Assembly: GCA_029532625.1 (NCBI GenBank)
Contig: JARFXM010000001.1
Span: 62,001-126,000 of the forward strand
Source of the DNA: Lomentospora prolificans
Lineage: Eukaryota > Ascomycota > Sordariomycetes > Microascales > Microascaceae
Length of the DNA stretch: 64,000 bases
Reading direction: 5' to 3'
This document shows, in pieces, positions 1 through 11,809 of the stretch. The stretch's first letter is position 1; the number at the start of each line of letters is the position of its first letter. Made by a program: the position numbers and the translations under genes. The notes beneath the pieces are model-generated. The model did not search any database. It worked only from the letters and a program-made list of their open reading frames with translations, and was not told the origin of the DNA.

Positions 1-678
1 TTCATCGCCCTGACAACATGCTCTTTTTCCGTGGCCATCATGCGGCCTCGCGCAAAGCCGCGCAAACTCCGGTCGCCCTTCGACCCGAAAGCGTTCCGCG
101 AACCCGCCTATGTGGTATACTGCTTGGGCATGTTTTGCAGCAATTTCGGCTTCTTTCCTCCCATCTTCTACCTGCAGACCTATGCCATGAGCCACGGCCT
201 AACGAACAAGAATATCGCACTCAACCTCGTCGCCATTCTAAACGCCGCCTCGGTCATTGGCCGCCTCGCGCCGTCTCCGGCTGTCCGCATGATCGGTCCC
301 ATCAACACCATGATGATCGTCGTGGCCATGGCAAGTGTGGTAGCTTTCTCCTGGATCGCTGTGCATACCGGCCCCGGAAACATTGTTTTTGCCGTCATGT
401 ATGGATTTACCTCGGGAGGAATTGTCTCCTTGCCGGCCGTCGTGCTGGCATCTATTACAGAAGACTTGGGCTTTATGGGGGCTCGGCTAGGCACCTCCAA
501 CTTTATCAACGCCATCGCGTCCTTGTGTGGCGCTCCGCTAGCGGGCGCCATTCTCAAGTCAACCGGCAAGTATCTCGGGGTCCAGCTATTTTCCGGCTTC
601 TTCCTTCTTGCGGCATCCCTATCCCTATTATTAACCAGATTTGCAAGGGTGGGATTCAAGTTAACAGCTAATGTATAA
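1..678 (+). CDS. MFS monocarboxylate-type transporter, C-terminal part (5' truncated by window)
   Basis: The reading frame is open from base 1 to a TAA at 676-678, giving 225 residues of a protein that starts upstream of the window. It holds about six hydrophobic segments, which fits the second half of a 12-TM major facilitator. A basic loop (MRPRAKPRK) precedes a segment reading AYVVYCLGMFCSNFGFFPPIFYL, as in fungal monocarboxylate transporter (MCT, SLC16-like) proteins, where the central cytoplasmic loop is followed by TM7. The role would be proton-coupled uptake or efflux of small monocarboxylates across the plasma membrane; the substrate cannot be read from the sequence. No intron is needed in the visible part. 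The MCT-like family call is fairly firm; a Riboflavin/Mch-type relative is the main alternative. Confidence 0.75.
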   Translation, partial: FIALTTCSFSVAIMRPRAKPRKLRSPFDPKAFREPAYVVYCLGMFCSNFGFFPPIFYLQTYAMSHGLTNKNIALNLVAILNAASVIGRLAPSPAVRMIGPINTMMIVVAMASVVAFSWIAVHTGPGNIVFAVMYGFTSGGIVSLPAVVLASITEDLGFMGARLGTSNFINAIASLCGAPLAGAILKSTGKYLGVQLFSGFFLLAASLSLLLTRFARVGFKLTANV

Positions 679-1657
679 TGCAATGCAATGACCGTTTCTG
701 GCCAGTCGTCAAAGATCGCCTCCCAGCAAAAAGTTTTACGTGTGTTTTTAGACTAGCAGCGATTGATGTATTTGGTATGAATGTCTTGATATTACTACAA
801 ACCACAAGTCCAAGCCCAAGCCCAAAAGGCGAGGCTAGAATGTACCATGACGATAAACGCCTCCTTTTCTTGCGTCGTTAATGCGCACACAGTGCCTTGT
901 GGCGAGCCTTGATCTTGGGTGTATCATTACCTCGTAGGTGCCCATGTGGTCTCGTCTGGGATCAAATGGGTGGCACAGGAAACGTGCGCCTCGGTCTAGG
1001 TGCCGCAATTCCCGGAATAGCCCGGCGCTATTCCCCTACCTCACTAGCGGATCGCATGGCGCATCCCACATTTCCACGGAGTGAGCTCGCCGGGGTACAA
1101 CCTCCAGCATATTAATTAACACCGATGCGACAGTCTTCCCCTAAAGACCCCTATAAAGATCCCGCACCGTGAAGGAAAACCGGGCCTGGAAAAGTGGCTA
1201 TAGCGGCATCAATGGCCCCGTAAAGTGAAATTTCTCAGCAGAAAACTGGGACCATGGCAGGCAATAGCCTACCGCGTATGGCGACTTTGGATTTACTTTA
1301 GCTAATAGATTGCTCTTGGCCCCGTCTTTCGTCACAATTTTTCATCCACCATGCGCTGACCTCCTGCCACTCTCTTTCCGAGTTTCCGTTCGTCGCCAGT
1401 AAGGTTCAAGGACCGTATCTTTTCATAGAGTTACATACATCAATCTTGTAATGCTAAGCTTTGAAGAAACGCGTGCTATTCGCTCGTACCCAAAGGGCGT
1501 CTAGAATATGTAAAGAAGCGCTGGCCCTCCTACGCTCTGCCGGCCTGGCGGTTGTCCTTGATGCCAAGCCGCCAAGCATTCATCAATCCAACCATCAACG
1601 CACCAACAACAGCCTTCGGCCGCTTCGACACTTCTACGAGCGTGTATTATTAGTACG
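679..1657. other. Intergenic region between MFS gene and aquaporin
   Basis: No reading frame here has a convincing family match or splice structure. The segment should contain the MFS terminator and the promoter of the XIP-type aquaporin that starts at 1658. Nothing else recognisable is seen. Confidence 0.5.
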
Positions 1658-2917
1658 ATGGAAAGCGTGGAAAGCAGCATGACGGAGCCGAAATACACGA
1701 CCGGCCAGTATGGCCTCAAAGGCATGACTGCTGGCCTTGACGGCAATACCCCGATCGTCCCCCAATCCGACGACTCCCTCTCGCCCGACGATGTACAAGC
1801 TCGCATTATTATCCAGCCCTGGTACAAGAGCCGAACCTACCTTTTTGGTGGCTGGCTTGACGCGAATGTTTGGAGGGCGGCAGTGAGTTTCCCCAGAGAT
1901 GCGCAGATAGAATAGCCCACGGCACGTTCGACAGCCGACTCCCTCGAATGGCATTGACACTTGACTTCCCCAGGTTCTCGAGACAGTGGGAACCGCATTT
2001 TATGTGTACGTGTCGGGAAATATTTCAACCACCCTGAGCAGTTACAACACCACCCAAGTCGGCGGCTACGTCGGATTCGGCAACATTGCCCTTCTCTCAA
2101 TCTTCGTTTACGCGACCGCTTCCGCTACCGGGGGTCACCTCAACCCTTTGATCACTTTCCCCGCCATTATTGCGGGCGTGTGTCCGGTTTCACGAGGTAA
2201 GCAGCCCGTCTTGTTATTTTGCTCCCCAACATTTCCAGCATGCTCAACGTGCGATCGTTTCATAGGCATTCTATACCTTTGCGGCCAGGCACTCGGCGGG
2301 GCCGTCGCAGGTGGAGTACTAACAGGAGTCTACGGTCGCGAGCGGTCTATTGAGTAAGTTCTATTTATCTTCGGCTTCTCGTTTATCTCCACTATTAACG
2401 ATCCATCTTTCACTTCAGGGTCCACGGCGGCGGGTGCTACTTTGACGGCGAAAGCATAACTTCCGGGCAAGTTTTCCTCAATGAATTCTTTGCTTCTTTT
2501 GCATACGTTTTCCTCTCGTTTGGTGTCGGCGTCGATCCCAAGCAAGGAGTCCTCTTCGGCCCTCGCCTCTCTCCTCTCCTGGCCGGCGGCGTCCTCGGCC
2601 TCGTGACTTTTGCAACGAGTGGAATCATCCCGGGATATGCTGGCGCGCAAATGAACCCGGCTAGGTGTTTCGGTTACGGCATCGCCCGCCGAGATATGTC
2701 TGGTGAGTTACAACGGATCTAATTCCGCTCATCTCCTACATGGACGAAAGGCTAACTAATCGATGATACCCCAGACCAATGGATCTGGTGGTTTGCCCCT
2801 GCTGCCGCCGCAGTGATATCTGCGATTGTCTTCCATATTTCGCCCCTACACGCGAGCGAGAAAGATGCGCGAGAGATGAAGCGGGCAAAGACGTTAGGCG
2901 GTATATTTAGTGCATGA
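1658..2917 (+). CDS. Aquaporin of the X-intrinsic protein (XIP) type
   Basis: Five exons (1658-1882, 1974-2196, 2266-2353, 2419-2702, 2775-2917) join in phase to give 320 residues; all four introns are GT-AG and 65-91 bp. The product is a membrane channel of the MIP family. The first pore motif is NPL (residues 132-134, in GGHLNPLITF) and the second is a regular NPA (258-260) followed by R-C, giving NPARC. An altered first NPA together with NPARC is the recognised hallmark of XIPs, known in fungi and dicot plants, which conduct water, glycerol or other small neutral solutes. About six membrane segments fit, with short cytosolic N and C tails. The start ATG sits in a good context. Substrate selectivity is not predictable here. 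Confidence 0.88.
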
Positions 2918-3749
2918 TCTTCTTTCAACTACAGTTAGTAGGCGCATCAAGCGGGACCAGCGGGAGCGTTTTGGGTCTTTCAAACTGCCAGCATTGTGGA
3001 TTTGGTCTTTGGATAGGAAAAGCATCATCTATTACCGCATTGTTCTTGATCTGGCCGGCGCAACGATCAGGGTCGATTCTGTGATTGAATTTGGCGAGGC
3101 TATAGCCATCTAGAAACTATTATAATAGACTATATAATTTTGCATGACTATCGTGTTCCACTCTACACATTTGTTGCGGTCTAATAGATCATGGGACCAT
3201 GGGAACATTCATGATTGGGAATCTACTATTAATGCCACTGCGAAGGAATCCCAAAGTCACTTAAGTAGCGATGCTCTAGGCACGCAAAACCTTACCCGTC
3301 TCTTATTTGGGATCCTGGGACCGCTGTTGCTTTACGCTCTACCATGCCATCGGATCCGCCGTCCTTTGTTGTCGACAAACGCCACCCAACACGTCGCACT
3401 AACAAAAGTAGATGTGTATGCCTCGGCAGGGGAAATGGCTCCCCGCTACGCGCCAGCCATGCACTAGTAGACGAGGCATATCCCTTGCCTGGCATCTATT
3501 CGCCCTAGAGGTGGTCCGCCGTTGCGTGACGTGGCCAATGGCGCTTCTGGAACCATAGCTAATACGTAGCAGAGTCTACGGTAGAAGTCTATCACAGAAA
3601 TGCACGTTCGTCATAGCTGTACGAAAAATTGGAGAAGGGAAACTGATAATAATATTCGAATGAATATCGTTGCTAGGAACGATAAAGTAAATGCGGTAAT
3701 AGCTTAAGTGTCTGAAGTGGAATCACTGTTCGGCGGGTGCAGCCGAGAT
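2918..3749. other. Convergent intergenic region
   Basis: This lies between the 3' end of the XIP gene and the 3' end of the minus-strand MFS gene. It must hold both transcript ends. No credible gene, RNA or repeat is seen. Confidence 0.5.
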
Positions 3750-5441
3750 TTACGGCTTCCACCTAAAGGCAGGATGCTTCCAATCAAGGTTTTGAATCTC
3801 ATCCTGCGTCATTCCACTCAATTCCTCATCAATATTCCTTGTATCCCTCTTCTTATTGTCTTTCTTCATCCACCAAAGAGTGTAGATGCTGAGAATGAGG
3901 ATGGATCCAGTTGTTGCGAGATTGAGGCCATTACCGATATGGTAATTGGGGGCGTCCCAGGGCAGGAAAGACCAGGCAGACACCAACCCGCCAATATTAC
4001 CCATCATGACGTTCATTCCGATAGCTGCGCTGCGCGCCGTGTCACTCACCACGTTGGCAGCCACCTGGGCGTTTGTGAGAGGGCCGAGTGCGAACATGGA
4101 CGACGCGATAAGGAAGGTCGCTCCGTAACGGACTGACTGGTTCTCAGAAGCAAGGAACATGCAGTAGCCAACCATGCACATTGGCGCGCAAATGATGAAG
4201 AAGATCTGGCGTCTATCCATGCGCCAGCTGATCAAGGGGAAAAGGAGAGTGAAGAAAGCGCCGACGATGTAAGGAGGGACGGTGAAAAGTTGTTGTTGGA
4301 TCGTGGTTTTCTCAGAGTAGATGGACTTGACAATTGTAGGGGCGAAGAATCCGAGGCCCTGAACGGTGACGTTGTCGAACAAGAAGACGATTGAAGTGCT
4401 CAGAGTGACGGGGGAGAGGATACCGCGCTTCAACTTTGTCTTATCCATCTTTTCGAGCACCTCCGTGGCGCCAACACGTTCGGACTTGACGCGAGCAATA
4501 GCAAGCTCCTTTTCCTCCTGGGTCAGCCAGCGGGCTGTCTCGGGGCGATCGGTCAAGGTAATGAAGCTGATTAGAGCCAGGCTAATCGTGATGATGCCTT
4601 CAATGGCAAAGATCATTCGCCAGCGGTGCAGCCCAGCAAAATGGTCGAGCGAGAGGATTGCCGAAGCAAGGAGACCACCGAAGGCTCCGGCCAGAGGCGC
4701 CATCACGATGTAAAGGGAGAGGCGGAACGTCAATTCGGACCGACGATACCAACGAGAGAGGTAGTATGCAATTCCGGGCATCATACCGGCCTCAAAGATT
4801 CCTAGAATGAAGCGCACCACCGCGGCCTGGGGAATTGTCTTGACAAAGGCGGTGCCGAGCGAGGCGACGCCGAATAGCAGGGTTACAATGGGGATGAACC
4901 AGCCGGGACCCATCCACTTGCAGAGAATATTGGAGGGGATCTCAAAGACGATATAGGAGATATAGAAGACCGTGATTACGATGTTGTAGTCGTAACCTTT
5001 CATGCCGAGGTCGGTATCGAGACCGGCGATCTTTGCATTGCCTGTGCAAACCCATCATACGTTAGTGACTTGTGACATCTCGTCGCGCTTTGGGGAGGTT
5101 TTGTGTGGACATACCGATATTTGCTCGGTCGATGAAGCAGAAGAGATATAATAGTGAAACGGTGGGAATGATGAAGAGGTCAATCTTCCAGCGCAATCGA
5201 CGCTCCGCGGCCGGGTCGATTTTGACCAAGGACTGGCCATATCTGCAGCAGCAGTTGCGTTAGTTCGGGGCCCCCCAACAAGCGCGGCTTCAACAAGGCA
5301 AGGGGGAAAAGCATACTTATCAGTGGCAGAGTGGCCCCTCTCGGCGGCATTCCTGAGGGCCGAATCATCTAGAGCCTCGATATCGCCATGGCTGCCTACG
5401 TGCTCCGTAGTAGCCTTCTCGCTAGGTGGGCTCTCCATCAT
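3750..5441 (-). CDS. MFS transporter, TNA1/DAL5-type anion:cation symporter
   Basis: Three exons on the minus strand (5441-5317, 5242-5115, 5041-3750) join in phase to 514 residues. The first exon gives an acidic cytosolic N-terminus. Exon 2 carries the amphipathic lead-in and TM1 ending in FIDRANIGNA (residues 78-87), the signature of the allantoate/nicotinate permease group (ACS family). The remaining exon supplies the other membrane segments and a long central loop rich in charged residues. The protein is a plasma-membrane, proton-coupled importer of an organic anion such as nicotinate, allantoate, pantothenate or a carboxylated sugar; the exact substrate is not readable. Both introns have GTATG donors and CAG acceptors. 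Two adjacent ATG codons (5441 and 5438) could start it. Confidence 0.9.
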
Positions 5442-7828
5442 GCTAGATGGTGAAGTGGTGTTGCCTGCGGTAGGAGACTTCGTATTATGGCTACAATGAG
5501 AGAAGAAACGGAGCCTGGGTCGGGATGTGCGACTGAGGTTATCGAGTGGCTTCTGGGGTTGAGTTCGCGAAAGGAGAGTCGATATTTATAACCTTTGAGT
5601 ACGTGATTCTCTCGCATTTACAGCGGATGCCTTTTGGAGTGTTTAATTTACCGACCCATGCCCATGGTTGGCCAGCTCGCGGGTCGTTCCCGAATCAGAC
5701 TCAACCCCCGTCACTGACGTTCCTTTCCCCGGTGTGTCGAACTTGGATGCAACCCCCTTTGTGAACAAGGCGATTGAAGCTTGGAGCTTGATGGATGGTA
5801 TTGCCTGCCATTCTATTGGTTGTGTGAGCCCCAAGCCACCTCATTAGCGTTGCGACAGGACGAGTTGCCCCCCTTCGGGAGTCTGTATCGGCATTCATTG
5901 TGGCGGCTTGGCGGATTGGGGTTGAGATCCCCCGCAATTTTGTCCAGACTACTTGGGTACTATTGCTCTGAGACCCCATGGGGAAGCGGGGATCTGTTCG
6001 ACGGAGTCTCCGTCTAGAACCGTACGGGTGTGCCTTCAAAATGCAATCAGTGCACTATAGATCGTGCCGCGGTGTCTCTACGTGCTGCAACTAGGTCGTC
6101 TAATTGTCCGGGATATTGGACCAGCTGACTGCTGGCAGTGATATCAGCGGATTTAGTGGCATTCCAACGTAGCAAGCCTAAAAGCTAACGACGGACACTT
6201 GAATTTCGAGTCCGAGTTCAATACGACATCTAGCAGCGACAGCCTAGGTTCTGCATCAATAGCTCATGATCAGTAGGTAATAATGCGGTAATGCACAGCG
6301 TAACAACAAGTCGAGACGTATTATACATCCAAGATTTAGTTGAGCGCAATTCTAACAAGGAGCTAAACAAAGGTTGCCGGTTATCGCCCAACAGCCAACG
6401 CACAATCTCGAATGTGGCCAATTTTGGATCTAAAGGGGAAGCGTTCTAAGCTGCTGGCAAAGACAAAAGCGGAGAGAGCGCCGGTTCTCCAAGCCAGCGT
6501 GACTGCGCTATCCGACGCTAAACACTCCCTCCTAGCAGGTGGTAGGATACCATCCGCCAGCCCCGGCTTGCTCCCGGCCTGTCTGACACCAACCCTAGTT
6601 GCTCAAGGTTCCAATGTTGGATGCAGGGATCTACCCCTCTCCCCGTTTCTGACCAAAAGGTCGAAGGTCTAGAAGTGAGACTCGAATCAAAACATTAACT
6701 AGGAAATATCCTCGATTGCCGGCGACGGTTGCTTTCAGTTGTGATATCGGTATTCTATGTTGTTTCTATTCCCCACACAGACGCCGGAAGTAGATTAGAG
6801 TGTTTAGTAGTCGTGGGCTGGCGTCGTGGTGGTGGGTTCGGTGGTCCCGCCTAGCTAGTAACCCGCGTCTAAGAGCCTATCTCCCCGGGCCCGGCGAGTA
6901 CATACCGTATTCAGAGATTAATGCGGGGAATCTAGATCGAACTTACCTTTTAAAGCGATTTGCACCACAAACGCCGCGTAGACTAAATGTGCCCCTAACG
7001 CCTCCATATATCATAGGAGGCGACGGTGTTGGTCGGTCCCGTCACCAGAATTTAGCATCGCTTCTTGGCCAAATCACGGCTCTGCCTAAAATCCAACGGG
7101 GCGGTGCCAGATACAGCAAAGTTTCCCGGTAAGTCCGCGGATAGGTGTAAATTCCGCGAATACAGGTGGTGTCCTCAGCTACCGAGTTTTGCCGCCAGCG
7201 GTGAAAGTGCTAGCGTGTTGGTGGTGCGGCCTCATTCCATCCTCTCAATCTCGATTTTGGAGAATTCGCTTCATTAGTACCCTGGTTAACGCCACCCCTA
7301 GTACGACGGCCATAGACTGGCTACCCTGTACTGCACAAATCATGGCAGGCCTGGTAGCGTTTGGAGCCTTTCCGATCTGGATAGATTTCGATCTCGCTGT
7401 AGACATCTCGTGCTGATGACTCTTCCACGTAGACCCGGGGCTATAACGGGTTGGTTTTGAATTGGATAATATTGAACCTTACCAAAAAAAATCCCATTTA
7501 CAGGGAGAATCGGGGCACAGACAAGACGGAACTGGGCTTTTTAAGAATGTTATGGCACAATAGAACTCATTCGGAAGTTTCCCGATGGATAGGTGATACC
7601 GGAAGCCATCCGGTGTTCGATAAGATTAATGCGGGTACTTCCCGACGGACCCCCGCCATGCCCCCTCATCGAGAATTGGGGTAGTATGCTACTACAACAA
7701 AACTAGCTTAGTTTAATTTCCTGGCCCGCTTTCACTGCTGTGTACAAATTGTGCGAGAAGAGGGAGGGAGGTACGCCTCGCATACCTGCCCGCCCACCTT
7801 GCAGAGCCCGCCTCAGACATCCTCCTTT
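5442..7828. other. 2.4-kb intergenic region without a supported gene
   Basis: Left part should hold the promoter of the minus-strand TNA1-type transporter. Several short open frames occur in all directions, none longer than about 112 codons, none with recognisable domain content or paired splice sites. Base composition is ordinary, not AT-rich like the transposon block. I see nothing identifiable in it. Confidence 0.5.
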
Positions 7829-9802
7829 CTAGTATCGTCGATTGCTGTCATATTCGTCGTCCCGGCGATAGCCTTGATGCTGTTGATACCCCTGGTTTTG
7901 GTCGTAGCCTTGGTTGTGTTGGTAGCGCTGATCTTGGTCGTGTCGCTGGCCCTGCTGGTACCTGTCGTCCCGTCTGTGCTGTTCTTGGCGTTCATTCCGC
8001 TGGTAGTCCTGATTCTGACGATACCTCTCGTCTTGCTCATATCGCTGGTTCTGTTGGTAACCTTGACCTCGCCGATAATCTTGGTCATGATCCTGCCGGT
8101 GGCCCTGCTCGTAGCGAGTATCGTTCCCATATCGGCTGTCTTGGTCGTAGCGAGAATCATTCCTATAGGTCTGGTTCTGTTGGTATTCTTGGGACTGATA
8201 CTGTTGCTGAGGCGGTTGATAATGATCCTGTCGATATTCATGATGGGATTGACTCTGTTGGGGCCGGGATTCTTGACTCTGATGAGGTCGGTAGTCTTGG
8301 TTTTGTTGATAATTATCAGGTCGATAACCTTGCGACTGCTGGTTCTGAGGAGGGTGATTGTATCCCGATTGCGAACTCCCGTGTCCGCTATTATGTTGCT
8401 GTTGCGTATGAGATGGCGCTGTGTCCTGGCGTCCCTGGGGAGGACGCGAAGACTGGCTGCCAGCACCGAGTTGCGAGCTGGATGAGGGCGCACCAACGCT
8501 TACGCCTTCGTTTCCAATGTCATCCGGTACAGTGATCTTGACTTTGGGCAGGTACTTTTGCACCTTTTGCTCCACCATTCCTTGCACGATGACCCAGGTC
8601 TCGCGCTCGAACTTGCGGTGTCCGCCATTCACCACTCCCAGAATGCTCTCGCGAAGGGTCTCTTGGACCTTTCGTACAAGATCGCGGATCTTGTTCACAA
8701 GCTTAGCCTTGATGTCGTCCCCGAACCCGCGGTCGGACTGGGATCTCGCGTTGTTGTCGAGCTCGGAGTCGAAAGGATTGCCTCCAAGAATCTTTTCAAG
8801 GGGCCGCTGGAATTGGTCGGGAAGCAGCTCGAACAATTCCTTCTCGATTCCACCCAGAATCTTGCGGAACTCTAGGCGGACCTCCCGGTGGACTTTAGCA
8901 AGACCGGTACTTAGTTTGTCACTAATCACTTTGGAAAAGCCGCCACCGCTCTCTCCATCGTCCCGGTCACCATTGCCATCTCCCAACGCCCTCGAAGATC
9001 CTTCGGATTGTTTCTTGCCTCCCAAAAGTCCCCCAAGCCCTTTGACTAGGTCCTTGACCTGGTCCTCTAGCTCGCCCTTGACGCCATCCCCAATATCCCG
9101 CGTGCTGGTGTTGCCTCGCAGCCACCGTTTGATTTGGTCTAGGGCAATGCGGGTAAATTGCTCCGCAATAGGCGCGTGCTGCTTTTGCAGCTTTTCGCCA
9201 ACCCTCTCCTTGATCTCGGGGCTGATGAGACGAGCTTTCTCCTCGGGATTTCGAGCGGCGTCTTTGACCGTGCTGCTAATAACACCTAGGAGCCCATCCA
9301 GTTGGAGCCCTTGGCCGCCTGATCCCTTGTTATTGTTGCCGTTATCGAGGTGGTCTTGGACAGCGTTGACGGCAGCCGAGAGAAATCCCTTGACAAGATG
9401 TGAGGAGTCGGAGCGCTCTACTCCTCGCGTCTGGCTCTGTGCCTGCGTGCCGTTGCCTTCAGTGAGGTTGAAAATGTCGCGCAGATCATCGCCCGCCTCA
9501 TCGGTGATCTTGCTGAAGCTTCGCGTCAGGCTGGCAATCTCATCGGCGAAAGGCAAGGACTGGCCTCCATAAGCGTCCGGGGCCGAGTTGTTCAGGTCTC
9601 TCGAAGCTCCTCCGGAGCCGGTTTTATCCTTGTTGAAGAGCGAGCGGAAGGCATCGATGACCTGGTCCTCTAAGCTGTCGATCGTCTTGCGCTGAAAAAC
9701 CTCGAGCTCGGACGTAATGCGGGGTTGGATTTGAGGCGCAAGAGAATCGACGTATTCGTCGATTTTGGTCATTAAGACCTCGGGGATTCCGCGAGAAGAC
9801 AT
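7829..9802 (-). CDS. Large protein with helical N-terminal region and Q/N/R/D/Y-rich prion-like tail
   Basis: A single intron-less frame of 657 residues starts at the ATG at 9802. Residues 1 to about 435 are charged, predicted mostly helical, with low cysteine and two short Gly/Leu stretches (around GLGGLLGG and ILGGI). From about residue 440 to the end the sequence becomes low-complexity, built from short units such as YQQNQ, RYDQD, RYEQ and GYDQNQ, almost only Q, N, R, D, E, Y, H, G and S. The composition and repeat spacing resemble prion-like, phase-separating domains. No signal peptide or membrane segment is seen. I do not recognise a named family and assign no function. The tail's repetitive DNA also creates a long open frame on the opposite strand, treated as an artefact. 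Confidence 0.8.
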   Translation of the reverse strand: MSSRGIPEVLMTKIDEYVDSLAPQIQPRITSELEVFQRKTIDSLEDQVIDAFRSLFNKDKTGSGGASRDLNNSAPDAYGGQSLPFADEIASLTRSFSKITDEAGDDLRDIFNLTEGNGTQAQSQTRGVERSDSSHLVKGFLSAAVNAVQDHLDNGNNNKGSGGQGLQLDGLLGVISSTVKDAARNPEEKARLISPEIKERVGEKLQKQHAPIAEQFTRIALDQIKRWLRGNTSTRDIGDGVKGELEDQVKDLVKGLGGLLGGKKQSEGSSRALGDGNGDRDDGESGGGFSKVISDKLSTGLAKVHREVRLEFRKILGGIEKELFELLPDQFQRPLEKILGGNPFDSELDNNARSQSDRGFGDDIKAKLVNKIRDLVRKVQETLRESILGVVNGGHRKFERETWVIVQGMVEQKVQKYLPKVKITVPDDIGNEGVSVGAPSSSSQLGAGSQSSRPPQGRQDTAPSHTQQQHNSGHGSSQSGYNHPPQNQQSQGYRPDNYQQNQDYRPHQSQESRPQQSQSHHEYRQDHYQPPQQQYQSQEYQQNQTYRNDSRYDQDSRYGNDTRYEQGHRQDHDQDYRRGQGYQQNQRYEQDERYRQNQDYQRNERQEQHRRDDRYQQGQRHDQDQRYQHNQGYDQNQGYQQHQGYRRDDEYDSNRRY

Positions 9803-10302
9803 GGCTTCGAATTATGTAAGGATCGTCTGTTTTTTCTTTTAGAGTTTCAATGAGTACTTGGGGTGGTATTAACTCTGACAATGCACAGGAACGAGACAGC
9901 CGTCTTAGCCACAGAGCCACGGAACCTTGAAACTCTCAGCTGATGGCTGCCCAAGCTGAGCTACGGTCAAAGTTGTCGTGTTCGAATAATACCCCTCCAT
10001 CTGACGTCAGCGCCTGCCCCGCCTGCCCGCACAAACCACGTGAAAAATCGAGCGCGCGATTTTTTTTTTTTTTTTTTTTTTTTTTTTCCTTGGCTCCTTC
10101 CTTGCATGCTATCAGTTGGGCATCATTACCAAGAAGTCGCTTCAGGCTTTAGTTTCACTGTCTGGTTCTGCCGGCTAGTAGAGCACATATAATGTTGTCA
10201 AAAGTCCTTCGCTATTACATCAAGTATCCAAATTCAGTACGCTTGGCAATTTAACTATTACATTACACATGGTGTACTCATATTAGATGTCTCCTCGCCC
10301 AC
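9803..10302. promoter_or_regulatory. Probable promoter of the prion-like gene with CRE palindrome, CACGTG box and T-tract
   Basis: Reading upstream from the ATG at 9802, there is a perfect TGACGTCA palindrome at 10002-10009 (the bZIP/CREB-type site), a CACGTG E-box at 10037-10042 and a run of 28 T at 10060-10087. Poly(dA:dT) tracts exclude nucleosomes in fungal promoters. The rest, to 10302, leads to the 3' end of the dehydrogenase gene. That these sites act on the minus-strand gene is inference from position. Confidence 0.5.
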
Positions 10303-11809
10303 TTAGTATCTCGTGAGCTCTGGTGTTCCACCTGCACGAGGAAACGAGAACTTGGTCTCCACGAACACCTTCTGCATGTTATCCTCGTGCTTTTGGAATT
10401 TGTAGTAGACTTTGTCGAGGTCGTCGAGGCTCACTCGGTGCGACACCATCTGTAACGGGTCGAGGTCGCCGCTTTGGATCTGCTCCAGGAGCCCGTCCCA
10501 ATACTTGTGGACGGGCGCCTGTCCGTTGCCGATGAGTCGAATACCTCGCTGCATCAGAGATCCGACGTTAAAATGATTGGTCTGGAGAGATTTTTTGGTT
10601 AGCCTCGGGGAAATATTGTTGCCAATTTCTTGCATCGCAAATCGTTAGGAGCATCTTACGTAGCCAACATAGACTCCAGTGACACCACACCGTCCGTAAC
10701 TCCTCACTCCCTCGACCATCTCGTTGAGGATCTCGCTCGTGTCAGTTTCCGCACCCATGGCAATTTCCAGCCAGTGTAGCCAGCCCTTGGCGTACTCTCC
10801 CGCGGCGCACTCTAGCGCCACGTCGGGTCCGCGTCCCCCACAAAGCTCCTTCAATCTGCTGACCACGGTCTCCTTAGTGGTGACTCCGTGTGAAAGGGAT
10901 TTGAAATCGACGAGTACGAGTTTGTCTTGGTGCTCAGAAGGCCACCGGCCCTTGACGAACGAGAGACGGGGCTCGGTATCGATGAAGATGACCTTGGACG
11001 CGCCTTCTCGAAGCGCAAAAACACCAGCCATCTGGCCGATGGGACCAGCGCCGAAAACGGCCACTTCATCGCCCTCGTATACGCCAGTATCCTTGACGCA
11101 GTTGTAGGAAGTGCACAGCACGTCGGACAGATACAGCGCCTTCTCGTCCGGCACGCCATCGGGGATCTCGAGCAGGTTAACGTCCGCAAGGGGCACGCGC
11201 ACATACTCTGCCTGACCACCGGCGAAGCCGCCCGTTATGTGCGAGTACCCAAAGATACCTGCCGGTCGGCCACCGTACATGGCCTTTGCCGACGTATTGG
11301 AGTTTGTCGTCTCGCATTGGGACGAGAGCTTGTTCTTACAGAAGAAGCAGTCGCCGCAGGCAATCTGAAAACTCGCGACGTATCGCTTGCCGACCTGGAT
11401 CTTGCTGGAAGAAATACCGGGCCCGACTTGTTCTACTACACCACAGAATTCGTGACCGAGGATGTCGCCTTTGGAGAGCTGGACAATGGAACCATCGAGG
11501 AGGTGCAAGTCGGAACCGCAAACGGTGCTACCAGTGACCTTTAGGATAACGTCGCGGTCTTCCAGAATCTTTGGCTTTGGCACATTGACTAAAATCACCG
11601 ACTTTTAGTGGATTTTCCCTTCAATACCGGATTTGCAGGAGTAGGTAATACACACCAATCTCAACCTTTCCCTTGCCTTGCCACACCAGAGCCTTCATAG
11701 TTTCTCCCTTTTCCCCAGTTTGTTCGTAGTTAGACACATCTTGTTGGGTGATAGCATTATCGTCATGCCCGACGGCCTTTTCTACCATATAAGCTGCTTG
11801 AGATGCCAT
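10303..11809 (-). CDS. Zinc-dependent medium-chain dehydrogenase, formaldehyde/alcohol dehydrogenase type
   Basis: Three exons (11809-11656, 11588-10660, 10581-10303) join in phase to 453 residues. The protein has a GroES-like domain followed by a Rossmann domain. Catalytic zinc ligands are visible as C75 (VCGSDLH) and H97-E98 (GHE); structural zinc cysteines are C129, C132, C135 and C143. The dinucleotide loop reads FGAGPIG. The overall pattern resembles glutathione-independent formaldehyde dehydrogenase-like enzymes, which oxidise an alcohol or aldehyde hydrate with NAD(P). The first 37 residues are unusual for the family, so translation could also begin at the internal ATG at 11698 (MKALVW...), the more typical family start. 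The short 3' exon restores the conserved C-terminal sequence. The natural substrate is unknown. Confidence 0.88.

Noticed and set aside
7751..8485. Plus-strand 244-codon frame rich in Leu, Val and Ile, resembling a membrane protein
   Set aside because: It is the complement of the Q/R/D/Y repeats of the prion-like tail. Complementing such codons yields hydrophobic ones, so it is an artefact.
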